Below, in pieces: positions 36,917-45,984 of a DNA stretch of 64,000 bases. Positions within the stretch are counted from its first letter, which is position 1. Every line of letters starts with the position of its first letter. The position numbers were made by a program, and so were the translations under genes. The notes beneath the pieces were generated by a model. The model was given only the letters and a program-made list of their open reading frames with translations. It was not told where the DNA came from and ran no database searches. The DNA comes from Oxalobacteraceae bacterium (GTDB lineage: Bacteria; Pseudomonadota; Gammaproteobacteria; Burkholderiales; Burkholderiaceae_D): assembly GCA_025352145.1 (NCBI GenBank), contig JANXTY010000018.1:38060-102059 (forward strand), read 5' to 3'.

Positions 36917-38668
36917 ATGAGCAACGACATCAAGAACGCAGCCCCTGCCCCCGCTTCCACGCCGGTTTCAAATTTCCTGCGCGCCATCATCGACGCCGAC
37001 ATTGAGAAAAATACCTACCAGCGCCCCGGCTTGCCGCCTGTCCTCACCCGTTTCCCACCCGAGCCTAATGGCTATCTGCATATCGGCCATGCCAAATCGA
37101 TCTGCCTGAACTTCGGCCTGGCGCGCGATTACGCCGGGCGCTGCCATCTGCGCTTCGACGATACCAATCCCGAAAAAGAAGATCAGGAATACGTCGATAC
37201 GATCATGGACAGCGTCCAATGGCTCGGCTTCGACTGGAACAACAACGGCGTCGAACACCTGCACTACGCCAGCGATTATTTCGACCAACTCTACGCCATG
37301 GCTGAAGCCTTAATCAGCGCCGGTCACGCCTACGTCGATAGCCAGAGCGCAGAAGACATGGCGACCAATCGCGGCAACTTCAACACGCCCGGCACCAACT
37401 CGCCTTTCCGCAACCGGCCAGCGGCCCAATCGCTGGACCTGTTCCGGCGCATGAAGGCAGGCCAATTCAAGGATGGCGAACACATCGTGCGTGCCAAGAT
37501 CGACATGGCCTCGCCCAATATGAATATGCGCGACCCCGCCATCTACCGCATCCGCCACGCGCATCACCACCGCACTGGCGACGCCTGGTGCATCTACCCG
37601 ATGTACGACTACACGCACCCGCTGTCGGACGCGATTGAACACATCACGCACTCGATCTGCACGCTCGAATTTCAAGATCACCGTCCGTTCTACGACTGGA
37701 TCCTCGAACGCTGCGCCGAGGCCGGTTTTTTCCAGCAACCCGTGCCGCATCAATACGAATTCGCCCGCCTCAACCTGACCTACGTCATCACCAGCAAACG
37801 CAAACTGCGCGAACTGGTCGAAACCAAAGTCGTGGACGGCTGGGACGACCCGCGCATGCCCACCATCGTCGGCATCCGCCGCCGTGGCTACACGCCTGAA
37901 GCAATCCAACTCTTCTGCGAACGCATCGGCGTCACCCGCTCCGACGGCTGGATCGACTACAGCACGTTAGAGGGTTGTCTGCGCGAAGACCTCGACCCCA
38001 AAGCGCCACGTGCCACCGCCGTACTGCGCCCATTGAAGCTGATCATCGACAACTTCCCTGAAGATGAAACGGTGGAATGCACCGCGCCGGTCCACCCGCA
38101 TTTCCCAGAACGCGGCCTGCGCACCTTCCCCATCAGCCGCGAACTCTGGATCGAGCAAGAAGACTTCATGGAAGTGCCGAGCAAAGGCTATTTCCGTCTA
38201 TATCCACCCATCGGAGATATAGCCGGCAACAAAGTACGCCTGCGCTACGGCTACGTAGTCGAATGCACCGGCTGCGACAAAGACGCCGACGGCAACATCA
38301 TCGCCGTGCACTGCAACTACTTTTCCGACAGCAAATCCGGCACCGAAGGATCGGCAAATTACAAAGTCAAAGGCAATATCCACTGGGTCAGCGTTGCCGG
38401 TGCGCTAGAGGCCGAAGTACGCTTATACGACCGCCTGTTCACCGACGCCAATCCCGATGCGGGCGGCAAGGATTTCAAGATCGCCTTGAACCCGAATTCG
38501 CGGGAAGTGGTGAAGGCTTATCTGGAACCGGGCATGTCAGCGGCGATGGCTGATGAACGGTTTCAGTTTGAACGGCATGGGTATTTTGTGGCGGATCGGG
38601 TGGATTCGGTGGCGGGGAGGCCGGTGTTTAATCGGGTGACTACTTTGAAGGATGGGTGGGGAAAATGA
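36917..38668 (+). CDS. glnS: glutaminyl-tRNA synthetase
   Basis: A 583-residue class I aminoacyl-tRNA synthetase of the GlnRS/GluRS type. The HIGH motif is in NGYLHIGHAKSICLNFGLA. The KMSKS counterpart is VITSKRKLREL near 295, and RFDDTNPEKEDQEYVD is typical for GlnRS. The length is slightly above E. coli GlnS (554). It charges tRNA-Gln with glutamine in the cytoplasm. Confidence 0.95.
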   Translation: MSNDIKNAAPAPASTPVSNFLRAIIDADIEKNTYQRPGLPPVLTRFPPEPNGYLHIGHAKSICLNFGLARDYAGRCHLRFDDTNPEKEDQEYVDTIMDSVQWLGFDWNNNGVEHLHYASDYFDQLYAMAEALISAGHAYVDSQSAEDMATNRGNFNTPGTNSPFRNRPAAQSLDLFRRMKAGQFKDGEHIVRAKIDMASPNMNMRDPAIYRIRHAHHHRTGDAWCIYPMYDYTHPLSDAIEHITHSICTLEFQDHRPFYDWILERCAEAGFFQQPVPHQYEFARLNLTYVITSKRKLRELVETKVVDGWDDPRMPTIVGIRRRGYTPEAIQLFCERIGVTRSDGWIDYSTLEGCLREDLDPKAPRATAVLRPLKLIIDNFPEDETVECTAPVHPHFPERGLRTFPISRELWIEQEDFMEVPSKGYFRLYPPIGDIAGNKVRLRYGYVVECTGCDKDADGNIIAVHCNYFSDSKSGTEGSANYKVKGNIHWVSVAGALEAEVRLYDRLFTDANPDAGGKDFKIALNPNSREVVKAYLEPGMSAAMADERFQFERHGYFVADRVDSVAGRPVFNRVTTLKDGWGK

Positions 38669-38806
38669 CGATCTTTTAAAAAAAGCGAAGGATGATGAAA
38701 ATACCTTCAATATTTAACAGCATGAGCGGTGTTGATGAATGATTCCAATCAATAAAATTATGAAACCTTCATATGTACCAGTACAAATTATTAATCGAAG
38801 ACGAAT

Positions 38807-39652
38807 ATGTTAAAAAAAATTATCCCAATATTCATAGTTACTCTTATCACGAGTGCATGCGGAATATTGAACCGAGTTCCCCTAGACCCCGTCAATGCAC
38901 AAAAGATCACCGAAGTTCATGCTGAAAGTTCAATTTGGCAAGATGAAATCATCGTACGTGCTCCATCAGCAGGCGTAAGCAGAGCGTTGGGTGGTGGGCT
39001 AATTGGCGCGTTGATTGATTCGAAGATCGCAGAATCACGTCAAGGAAAAATTCAAAAAGTGATTGAACCATTTTACGCGTCCATAGACGGTGTCGATTTT
39101 AGAAACCTGTTTTGGAACTCCCTCGAAACGACACTCAAAGATAACTTTGCACTAAAGGTAGACAATCTAAAAAAACGACCAATGGTTTTCTCCTCCGCAG
39201 ATACGAATGAAAAAAAACTCGCGTTAACAAGCCACACAGGCTATATGCAGGTAACCACCTCATATACCTTAACTCAGGATTTCTCACGACTGAATATTGT
39301 GACGGGAATTGACCTATGGCAAGCCGGTGCTGAAAAGCCAATTTATTCGAATCTGCTTTATTACCAATCAAGCCCAGTTGGCAACGGTGGAAATGAATCT
39401 ATAGGCACTTGGGCAGCCAATAATGCGGACGCTTACCAAAAGGCGATTTCAGAAGGCATTTCGCAAACGATGAAAATGCTAAAAATAGATATCGTCGCAA
39501 CCGCAGTTGAATCACCACAAGCAAAAACCGTATTGCTCAAAAAAATGGATGGCCCCACCCCAATTGAAATTAAAGGTGTGCTGCTAGACGAACAAAATAA
39601 CAGAGCAATTGCACGTAATGTTGACGGTCGCTTATATTCCTTACCACAATGA
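38807..39652 (+). CDS. lipoprotein of unknown function in an AT-rich pair
   Basis: A 281-residue protein with lipobox ITSAC (Cys18). No domain recognised. The middle is beta-rich (SHTGYMQVTTSYTLTQDF), and a Gly/Ala-rich GGGLIGALIDSKIAES near residue 67 looks like a small hydrophobic helix. Base composition is far more AT-rich than glnS just upstream. Its stop overlaps an in-frame ATG of the next gene, and the two are probably co-expressed in the envelope. Confidence 0.7.
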   Translation: MLKKIIPIFIVTLITSACGILNRVPLDPVNAQKITEVHAESSIWQDEIIVRAPSAGVSRALGGGLIGALIDSKIAESRQGKIQKVIEPFYASIDGVDFRNLFWNSLETTLKDNFALKVDNLKKRPMVFSSADTNEKKLALTSHTGYMQVTTSYTLTQDFSRLNIVTGIDLWQAGAEKPIYSNLLYYQSSPVGNGGNESIGTWAANNADAYQKAISEGISQTMKMLKIDIVATAVESPQAKTVLLKKMDGPTPIEIKGVLLDEQNNRAIARNVDGRLYSLPQ

Positions 39653-39666
39653 TCAAAGAGAGAAAA

Positions 39667-40257
39667 ATGAAAATACCTTTCCTTCGCATTCAAGTTATAA
39701 CATGCGCCTTATTTATTTTTTCCGTAGACGCTGCGGCAGATTCAATTGCCAATTTTGTTCCATTGACATATGAAGCCAATTCTACAGACGTTAGTCCCGT
39801 AAATTCTCCCTCAACCTGCACCATAAACATTACAGCCGTCAGTGATGGGCGCACTAACAAAGAAAGTATTGGTACTGAATTCAAGCCCATTTTTTCAGGC
39901 GATGCCACTCCTCTAATGAACGCAGGCCTTGATCAACTAAAAGCATTTGGATTCAATGTTCAACGCAATGCTGCACCAGCAGCTGACGCTATCAATTTGG
40001 ATTTTCAATTATTTAGAGCCTACACATGGCATGGAGAGATGAGAATTAATGGCGCAATTGCTGCGAATATTGGGATTACTCCTATTGGTGGTATGCGGGT
40101 CGTCCAAAAGCTACGTGCCTCTGGCAGCAAAACAAATATGTGGAGTGCAAGTTCAGAATATGTAACGGCACTAAATTACGCATTTAACAATATGCTAAAC
40201 AATCTTGCTGTAGTCCTACACAAAACCTGCGATCAAAAATCGAAGCTAAACCAATAA
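39667..40257 (+). CDS. exported protein of unknown function, partner of the preceding lipoprotein
   Basis: A 196-residue protein with a signal peptide (VITCALFIFSVDAAA). No family recognised. One cysteine lies near the mature N-terminus (PSTCTINI) and another near the C-terminus (HKTCDQKS). Start 39667 is chosen for the AAAGAGAG before it and the signal peptide; ATG 39649 overlaps the upstream stop. It shares the AT-rich composition of its neighbour. Confidence 0.65.
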   Translation: MKIPFLRIQVITCALFIFSVDAAADSIANFVPLTYEANSTDVSPVNSPSTCTINITAVSDGRTNKESIGTEFKPIFSGDATPLMNAGLDQLKAFGFNVQRNAAPAADAINLDFQLFRAYTWHGEMRINGAIAANIGITPIGGMRVVQKLRASGSKTNMWSASSEYVTALNYAFNNMLNNLAVVLHKTCDQKSKLNQ

Positions 40258-40264
40258 AAAACTT

Positions 40265-40293
40265 AGTTGGGCTAATGCTTCATCAACCCAACT
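40265..40293 (+). terminator. weak hairpin after the AT-rich pair
   Basis: AGTTGGG and CCCAACT form a 7-bp stem around a 15-base loop, 8 bases after the stop. No strong T tract follows. Confidence 0.4.
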
Positions 40294-40343
40294 TACAAAC
40301 TCACACACAAGCATTTCTGATCACAAAAAATTAAAAAGCCAAT

Positions 40344-40919
40344 ATGCCCCAACCCCACGTCATAGTCATAGGCGGCCCAAACGGTGCAGGTAAATCCACC
40401 ATCGCACCATCGATCCTGCGCGACTATCTGGTGATTCCCGATTTTGTGAATGCGGATCAAATTGCAGCTGGGTTGTCTGCTTACAATCCAGAGGGCGCGG
40501 CATTTGAAGCGGGGCGCATCATGTTGCGGCGCTTGCAGGAACTGGCTGCATCGGGCAAAAGTTTTGCGTTTGAGTCGACGCTGTCGAGCCGCACGTTTTC
40601 TGTTTTTTTAACTAAACTGAAAGCCCAAGGCTACCGTGTTGATCTTTGTTATGTCTGGCTCAATTCGGCAATGCTGGCGCAGGAGCGGGTTGCCTTGCGG
40701 GTACGCATGGGCGGGCATCACATTCCACCTGAAGTAATCGCACGTCGTTACGCACGCAGCGTGCAAAATTTCCGTTCTCTTTATCTGTCGATTGCAGATG
40801 AATGGAGCGTGTTCGACAACTCTGAATCTAGCAATCCACGCATGATTGCCGAAGGTGCCGTGGCTATGCAAGACAAAATTTACGAGGAGGTATCGTGGAA
40901 GAAAATACAAACGACCTAA
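40344..40919 (+). CDS. zeta toxin-family P-loop kinase
   Basis: A 191-residue P-loop protein. Walker A is GGPNGAGKST at residues 10-19; the zeta-type segments VNADQIAAGLS and FAFESTLSSRT follow, then RVRMGGHHIPPEVIARRY. Zeta proteins phosphorylate UDP-N-acetylglucosamine in known toxins, but many chromosomal relatives have no proven toxicity. A 55-residue gene overlaps its 3' end by 25 bases, which may be a regulator or antitoxin. Confidence 0.8.
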   Translation: MPQPHVIVIGGPNGAGKSTIAPSILRDYLVIPDFVNADQIAAGLSAYNPEGAAFEAGRIMLRRLQELAASGKSFAFESTLSSRTFSVFLTKLKAQGYRVDLCYVWLNSAMLAQERVALRVRMGGHHIPPEVIARRYARSVQNFRSLYLSIADEWSVFDNSESSNPRMIAEGAVAMQDKIYEEVSWKKIQTT

Positions 40920-41062
40920 ATCAGCAATTCGATCCCATTGCTGAAAAAATGCGAGACACTGCCACGCTGGAAAAATTCGTCAAACAAGCCGTGTTTGAGG
41001 CGGTCGATAAGGCGCAGCGTTTGGGATTTTTGCGTGTGCCAACACCCATTAAAAAATCATAA
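40895..41062 (+). CDS. 55-residue protein overlapping the zeta-like kinase gene, possible antitoxin
   Basis: GTG at 40895 preceded by GAGGAGG with a 4-base spacer, a very strong ribosome binding site inside the end of the kinase gene. The product is 55 residues, charged and predicted helical (EKMRDTATLEKFVKQAVFEA). No family is recognised. The overlap indicates coupled translation with the kinase. Antitoxin function is inference from position only. Confidence 0.6.
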   Translation: MEENTNDLNQQFDPIAEKMRDTATLEKFVKQAVFEAVDKAQRLGFLRVPTPIKKS

Positions 41063-41311
41063 CTGATCTTCCCCAGCACGCAAAATTTGCACCGGGAAGT
41101 ACGCCAAGTTAGTAGTGGGATCCCGCATCGGTAGAGTATTGCGTATCGTAGGGGCCGAGTTTTGGTCGTTTCTGGCGGTCCCAATCCTTATTCCCCCCAT
41201 TTTTCCTCTATATCTGCGAAAATTCGTTTCTTGATTTTATTTGGCGCGCAAGCGGTTATCTGTTAACCGACCCAGGCGTCTCCTTGCACTTTGCTCTATT
41301 TGGAGACAGCA

Positions 41312-43561
41312 ATGAAATTCCGCTTCCCTATCGTCATCATCGATGAAGATTTTCGTTCCGAGAATACGTCCGGCTTGGGCATACGTGCGCTGGCCGATGC
41401 GATGGAGAAAGAAGGCATGGAGGTGCTGGGTGTGACCAGCTATGGCGACCTGTCGCAATTTGCGCAACAGCAGTCACGCGCCTCGGCTTTTATTCTGTCG
41501 ATTGATGATGAAGAATTTGGTGCCGGGTCTTTAGAAGAAACCGACTACGCACTGAAATCGCTGCGTGCTTTCGTCGAAGAAATTCGCTATAAAAATGCGG
41601 ACATCCCCATTTATTTGTATGGCGAAACCCGTACTTCACGCCATATCCCCAACGACATTTTGCGCGAGTTGCATGGCTTCATTCATATGTTCGAGGACAC
41701 GCCGGAGTTCGTGGCGCGGCATATTATTCGAGAGGCTAAGTCATATCTGGATGGCCTGGCGCCACCCTTTTTCCGCGCCCTCGTTCACTATGCCAACGAT
41801 GGTTCTTATTCTTGGCATTGCCCCGGACATTCTGGTGGGGTGGCATTTTTGAAGTCGCCTATCGGTCAAATGTTTCATCAGTTTTTTGGCGAGAACATGT
41901 TGCGTGCCGATGTCTGCAATGCGGTGGAAGAGCTGGGGCAGTTACTCGATCACACCGGCCCGGTCGCAGCGTCGGAGCGCAATGCTGCACGCATCTTCAA
42001 TGCCGATCACTGCTATTTCGTCACCAACGGTACCAGCACAAGTAACAAGATGGTGTGGCATTCGACGGTCGCGCCGGGCGACATCGTCGTCGTGGATCGC
42101 AACTGCCACAAATCAATTTTGCATTCAATCATCATGTGCGGCGCAATCCCTGTTTTTTTGATGCCGACACGGAATCACCTCGGCATCATCGGGCCGATTC
42201 CTCTCGAAGAATTCACACCGGAAAGCCTCCAACGGAAAATCGAAGCGAACCCGTTTGCCCGAGAAGCGGCCAATAAAAAACCACGTATCCTGACCATCAC
42301 GCAATCGACCTATGACGGGGTGATCTACAACGTGGAAACACTGAAAGACATGCTGGATGGAAAAATCGATACCTTGCATTTTGATGAGGCATGGTTGCCC
42401 CATGCGACCTTCCACGATTTTTACAAAGACATGCATGCGATTGGCAAGGACCGGCCCCGCGCTAAGGAATCGATGATTTTTTCAACGCAATCGACCCATA
42501 AATTGTTGGCTGGTCTGTCGCAAGCATCGCAGATTCTGGTGCGCGAATCAGAAAGCGTCAAGCTGGATCGGGATGCGTTTAATGAAGCATATTTGATGCA
42601 CACCTCGACCTCGCCCCAATATTCGATCATTGCGTCGTGCGACGTGGCGGCGGCGATGATGGAAGCGCCGGGCGGTCCGGCGCTGGTGGAAGAAAGTATT
42701 CTGGAAGCGCTGGACTTCCGGCGCGCGATGAGAAAAATCGATCAGGAATGGGGCAAAGACTGGTGGTTCCAGGTGTGGGGACCGGATACCTTCAGCGAAG
42801 ATGGCATCGGCTCACGCGAGGACTGGATGATCCGGGCCGAGGATGACTGGCATGGTTTTGGCAATCTGGCACCGGGCTTTAACATGCTCGATCCGATTAA
42901 GGCCACCATCATCACTCCGGGACTGTCGCTCAATGGAAAATTTTCCGACTCGGGTATTCCGGCGTCGATTGTGACCAAGTATTTAGCAGAGCACGGTGTC
43001 ATCATAGAAAAATGCGGCCTGTATTCTTTCTTTATCATGTTTACCATCGGCATTACCAAAGGACGCTGGAATACGCTGCTCACTGCGCTGCAGCAGTTCA
43101 AAGACGACTACGATAAAAATCAGCCGATGTGGAGAATTTTGCCTGAATTTATCGCCGCCAATCCACGCTACGAGCGTATGGGCTTGCGCGATTTATGCCA
43201 GCAGATTCATGATTTTTACAAAGTTTATGACGTGGCGCGATTAACCACAGAGATGTATCTGTCCGACATGCAACCGGCGATGAAACCATCGGATGCTTTC
43301 GCCAAAATGGCGCACCGCGAAATCGACCGCGTGCCTATCGATGAATTGGAAGGACGTATTACATCGATCTTGCTAACACCTTATCCGCCGGGGATTCCTT
43401 TACTAATTCCGGGCGAAATTTTCAATAAGACGATTGTGGATTACCTTCGGTTTGCGCGCGACTTCAACGAGAAATTCCCCGGCTTTGAAACCGACGTGCA
43501 TGGCTTGGTGAAACGGGAGGTCGATGGCAAGCGCGGGTATTTTGTGGACTGCGTGCGCTGA
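41312..43561 (+). CDS. Orn/Lys/Arg decarboxylase (PLP-dependent, inducible type)
   Basis: A 749-residue fold-I PLP decarboxylase. An N-terminal wing domain (FPIVIIDEDFRSENTSGLG) is followed by the catalytic domain with SWHCPGHSGG, YFVTNGTSTSNKMVWH and the PLP lysine in FSTQSTHKLLAG; the C-terminal domain is near 600-749. It decarboxylates lysine, arginine or ornithine, consuming a proton and producing a polyamine or diamine. The substrate cannot be set from motifs. GGAG precedes the ATG at 41312; an upstream TTG is unlikely. Confidence 0.88.
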   Translation: MKFRFPIVIIDEDFRSENTSGLGIRALADAMEKEGMEVLGVTSYGDLSQFAQQQSRASAFILSIDDEEFGAGSLEETDYALKSLRAFVEEIRYKNADIPIYLYGETRTSRHIPNDILRELHGFIHMFEDTPEFVARHIIREAKSYLDGLAPPFFRALVHYANDGSYSWHCPGHSGGVAFLKSPIGQMFHQFFGENMLRADVCNAVEELGQLLDHTGPVAASERNAARIFNADHCYFVTNGTSTSNKMVWHSTVAPGDIVVVDRNCHKSILHSIIMCGAIPVFLMPTRNHLGIIGPIPLEEFTPESLQRKIEANPFAREAANKKPRILTITQSTYDGVIYNVETLKDMLDGKIDTLHFDEAWLPHATFHDFYKDMHAIGKDRPRAKESMIFSTQSTHKLLAGLSQASQILVRESESVKLDRDAFNEAYLMHTSTSPQYSIIASCDVAAAMMEAPGGPALVEESILEALDFRRAMRKIDQEWGKDWWFQVWGPDTFSEDGIGSREDWMIRAEDDWHGFGNLAPGFNMLDPIKATIITPGLSLNGKFSDSGIPASIVTKYLAEHGVIIEKCGLYSFFIMFTIGITKGRWNTLLTALQQFKDDYDKNQPMWRILPEFIAANPRYERMGLRDLCQQIHDFYKVYDVARLTTEMYLSDMQPAMKPSDAFAKMAHREIDRVPIDELEGRITSILLTPYPPGIPLLIPGEIFNKTIVDYLRFARDFNEKFPGFETDVHGLVKREVDGKRGYFVDCVR

Positions 43562-43596
43562 TATCGTAGCAACGGAAAGTGACTGCGGATGTGTGT

Positions 43597-43629
43597 GGAT
43601 AGAAAGCGAAAAAAGGTACGCTTCTATCC
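43597..43629 (+). terminator. hairpin after the decarboxylase gene
   Basis: GGATAGAAAGCG and CGCTTCTATCC pair over 11 bases with one bulged A, 35 bases after the stop. There is no T tract, so termination strength is doubtful. Confidence 0.4.
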
Positions 43630-43750
43630 GTTCAGCGGGCATTTTCAGGATAATTCTCCTCGGACGGAAGTGTGCACCGCCGCATAACCCGTCTTCAGTC
43701 AATCGATTCGCAACTGATCAACTGAGTCGCTGCACATGGTCGCTGAAAGA

Positions 43751-44635
43751 CTAACCACGAAAACGTGCTTCTGGGAATCCTGTCACACCAGGACGCAACA
43801 TGACTACGGCTCCAGCCCATTGATCGCCTTCGGCCTTGCCAGCTGCAATCGATGTTACCAACAATGTGTCGAGATTAGCGCCGCCAAAAGCGCACATTGA
43901 AGGTTTGGCCATCGGCAGGTCGATTTTGCGATCGAGTTTGCCCGCCGGCGTAAAGCGCAAGAGGCAGGCTTCGTCATTACCACAAATCCAATAGCAGCCA
44001 TCACTGTCCACCGCCGCGCCGTCTGGACGTCCCGGGTAAGCGTTCATATCAACGAATACACGCTGGTTGCTCGGCATGCCAGTCTCGGTGTCATAGTCAA
44101 AGGCCCAAATTAATTGGCGCGAGACATGCGAATCAGACAAATACAGGGTGCGGCCATCGGGGGACCAAGACAACCCATTTTGCACCACCAGCTCTGAAAC
44201 CACCGGCTGCGAGATACCCTCTTCGAGGGTGTAGCGATATAAATGACCTTGCGGACGCGCCGCTGGGTTATCCATCAGCATGGTGCCACTCCAAAAACGT
44301 CCCTGACGATCGCAACGCCCATCGTTAAAACGCATACCCGCAATCAGGGCATCCGGTTTCGCCAAGCGTTTTTCAACCACGGTCTGGCCCTCGCCTAGTT
44401 CCAGGTGGAAGATCCCCGTTTCCATCCCTGCAATCAGGCCGCCACTCTGCTTCAGCGAAAGACAGGCAACCATTTCAGTTGTGCGCCAATAGCGGACTGC
44501 ACCACTAGCCACATCCAGACGCCATATCGTCTTGGCAGTAATATCGACCCAATACCAGGCGGATTGTTGAGCACACCATAAAGGACTCTCGCCCACAGTG
44601 CAGGCCATGTCCGTTACACGTTCTATTTTTGTCAT
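43751..44635 (-). CDS. SMP-30/gluconolactonase-family sugar lactonase
   Basis: A 294-residue beta-propeller lactonase. Metal-site segments are the glutamate in GESPLWC, RFNDGRCDRQGRFWSGTM near 103, VQNGLSWSPDGRTLYLSDS near 150 and YPGRPDGAAVDSDGCYW near 200. It would open glucaro- or galactaro-lactones formed by uronate dehydrogenase, fitting the glucarate genes around it. ATG 44635 is taken because upstream in-frame codons run through the 14-bp tandem repeat. Confidence 0.83.
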   Translation of the reverse strand: MTKIERVTDMACTVGESPLWCAQQSAWYWVDITAKTIWRLDVASGAVRYWRTTEMVACLSLKQSGGLIAGMETGIFHLELGEGQTVVEKRLAKPDALIAGMRFNDGRCDRQGRFWSGTMLMDNPAARPQGHLYRYTLEEGISQPVVSELVVQNGLSWSPDGRTLYLSDSHVSRQLIWAFDYDTETGMPSNQRVFVDMNAYPGRPDGAAVDSDGCYWICGNDEACLLRFTPAGKLDRKIDLPMAKPSMCAFGGANLDTLLVTSIAAGKAEGDQWAGAVVMLRPGVTGFPEARFRG

Positions 44636-44640
44636 AGCAT

Positions 44641-44682
44641 CTTGTCCCAATCTTCTTGTCCCAATCTTCTTGTACCAATCAA
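44641..44682. repeat. 14-bp tandem repeat, three units, at a second gene junction
   Basis: CTTGTCCCAATCTT occurs exactly at 44641 and 44655, with a third diverged copy CTTGTACCAATCAA at 44669. The third unit contains the stop codon of the glycerate kinase gene and the first ends just before the lactonase start. Confidence 0.9.
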
Positions 44683-45977
44683 GCAATTAAGATCGCACGA
44701 AAATCATTCACATTAGTCAAGGTTGGGCCAGTCATAATGAGATCTCCCAATGCACTGAAAAAACTATAGGCATCGTTATTGTCCAGGTATTTCCGCGCGT
44801 TCAACCCACACTCGCCAGCACGCGCCAAGGTGTCCGGCATTAAGATCGCACCCGCGTTGTCTTCCGAGCCGTCAATGCCATCGGTATCACAAGCAATCGC
44901 ATATACGCCTGGCAAACCATCGAGCGCCACGGTGAGGGCCAATAAAAATTCCGCATTCCGCCCGCCCCTCCCTTTACCCCGTACCGTCACCGTGGTTTCC
45001 CCCCCCGACAACACGATACATGGCTTGGTAAAAGGCTGATTGCGTTGAACGATCTGGCGGGCAATGGCCGCATGCACTAGCGCTACATCGCGCGCTTCGC
45101 CTTCGATACTGTCGGACAGCACATGCACTTCGTAACCCAAAGTGCGCGCACGGTCTGCTGCGGCATCGAGCGCATGCTGCGCGCTGGCGATGACAGTACT
45201 ACGATGACCGCTAAAGCGCGGATCGCCGGGCTTGGGAGTCTCGCCTTCACCGCTTTCGAGGAAAGCACGCACGGCGGAAGAGATTTCAATGCTGTACTTG
45301 TCCAGTACCCCGAGCGCATCGCTGCAGGTGCTAGCATCGACCATCGTTGGCCCACTCGCGATCAAGGTCGGATCATCGCCAGGAATATCCGAGATCAATA
45401 ACGTTTCAACCCGAGCGGGCGCGCACAGCAATGCCAAGCGCCCACCTTTGATGGTCGATAAATGTTTACGTACACAATTCATTTCACCGATGGCGGCCCC
45501 GGATTTCAGCAAAGCACGATTAATCGCTTGTTTTTCCTGTGCCGACATGCAACTGGCTGGGGCCGTCAGTAATGCGGAACCACCGCCGGAAATCAAGCAA
45601 ACGACCAAGTCGTCTGCTGTGAGCCCCTGCACTTGCTGCATCATTCGTTGCGCAGCCTGCTGCCCTGCGGCATCCGGCACTGGATGCGATGCCTCCACCA
45701 CCTCGATATGCCGAGTTGGCGCGCCGTGACCATAGCGGGTTACCACCAAACCGCTCAAGGGTGTGGGCCAATGTTCTTCCAGGGTTGCCGCCATTGCGGC
45801 AGCGCCTTTCCCCGCACCGATGACCACCGTGCGGCCACGCGGCGGAGAAGGCAAATGTGGCGGCAGGCATTGCCCGGCGGTGACTGCTTTCACCGCCGTA
45901 TCAAATAAATCGCGCAGAACCGCACGCGGATTGATGCTTGCTAAGCTTGCCAAACTAGGGAGCGTGGTTTTTTCCAT
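44679..45977 (-). CDS. glycerate 2-kinase (MOFRL family)
   Basis: A 432-residue protein with the N-terminal VVIGAGKGAAAMAATLE, the CLISGGGSALLTAP loop and the C-terminal MOFRL segment (LSGGETTVTVRGKGRGGRNA then CDTDGIDGSEDNAGA). It phosphorylates D-glycerate to 2-phosphoglycerate, completing the aldolase-reductase-kinase route. ATG 45977 lies 7 bases after the reductase stop, the expected operon spacing. Confidence 0.88.
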   Translation of the reverse strand: MEKTTLPSLASLASINPRAVLRDLFDTAVKAVTAGQCLPPHLPSPPRGRTVVIGAGKGAAAMAATLEEHWPTPLSGLVVTRYGHGAPTRHIEVVEASHPVPDAAGQQAAQRMMQQVQGLTADDLVVCLISGGGSALLTAPASCMSAQEKQAINRALLKSGAAIGEMNCVRKHLSTIKGGRLALLCAPARVETLLISDIPGDDPTLIASGPTMVDASTCSDALGVLDKYSIEISSAVRAFLESGEGETPKPGDPRFSGHRSTVIASAQHALDAAADRARTLGYEVHVLSDSIEGEARDVALVHAAIARQIVQRNQPFTKPCIVLSGGETTVTVRGKGRGGRNAEFLLALTVALDGLPGVYAIACDTDGIDGSEDNAGAILMPDTLARAGECGLNARKYLDNNDAYSFFSALGDLIMTGPTLTNVNDFRAILIA

Positions 45978-45984
45978 AGCGCCA

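Noticed and set aside
37310..37909. A 199-codon antisense frame within glnS
   Set aside because: Antisense shadow in a GC-rich gene, composed of Val/Asp/Ala-rich low-complexity sequence.
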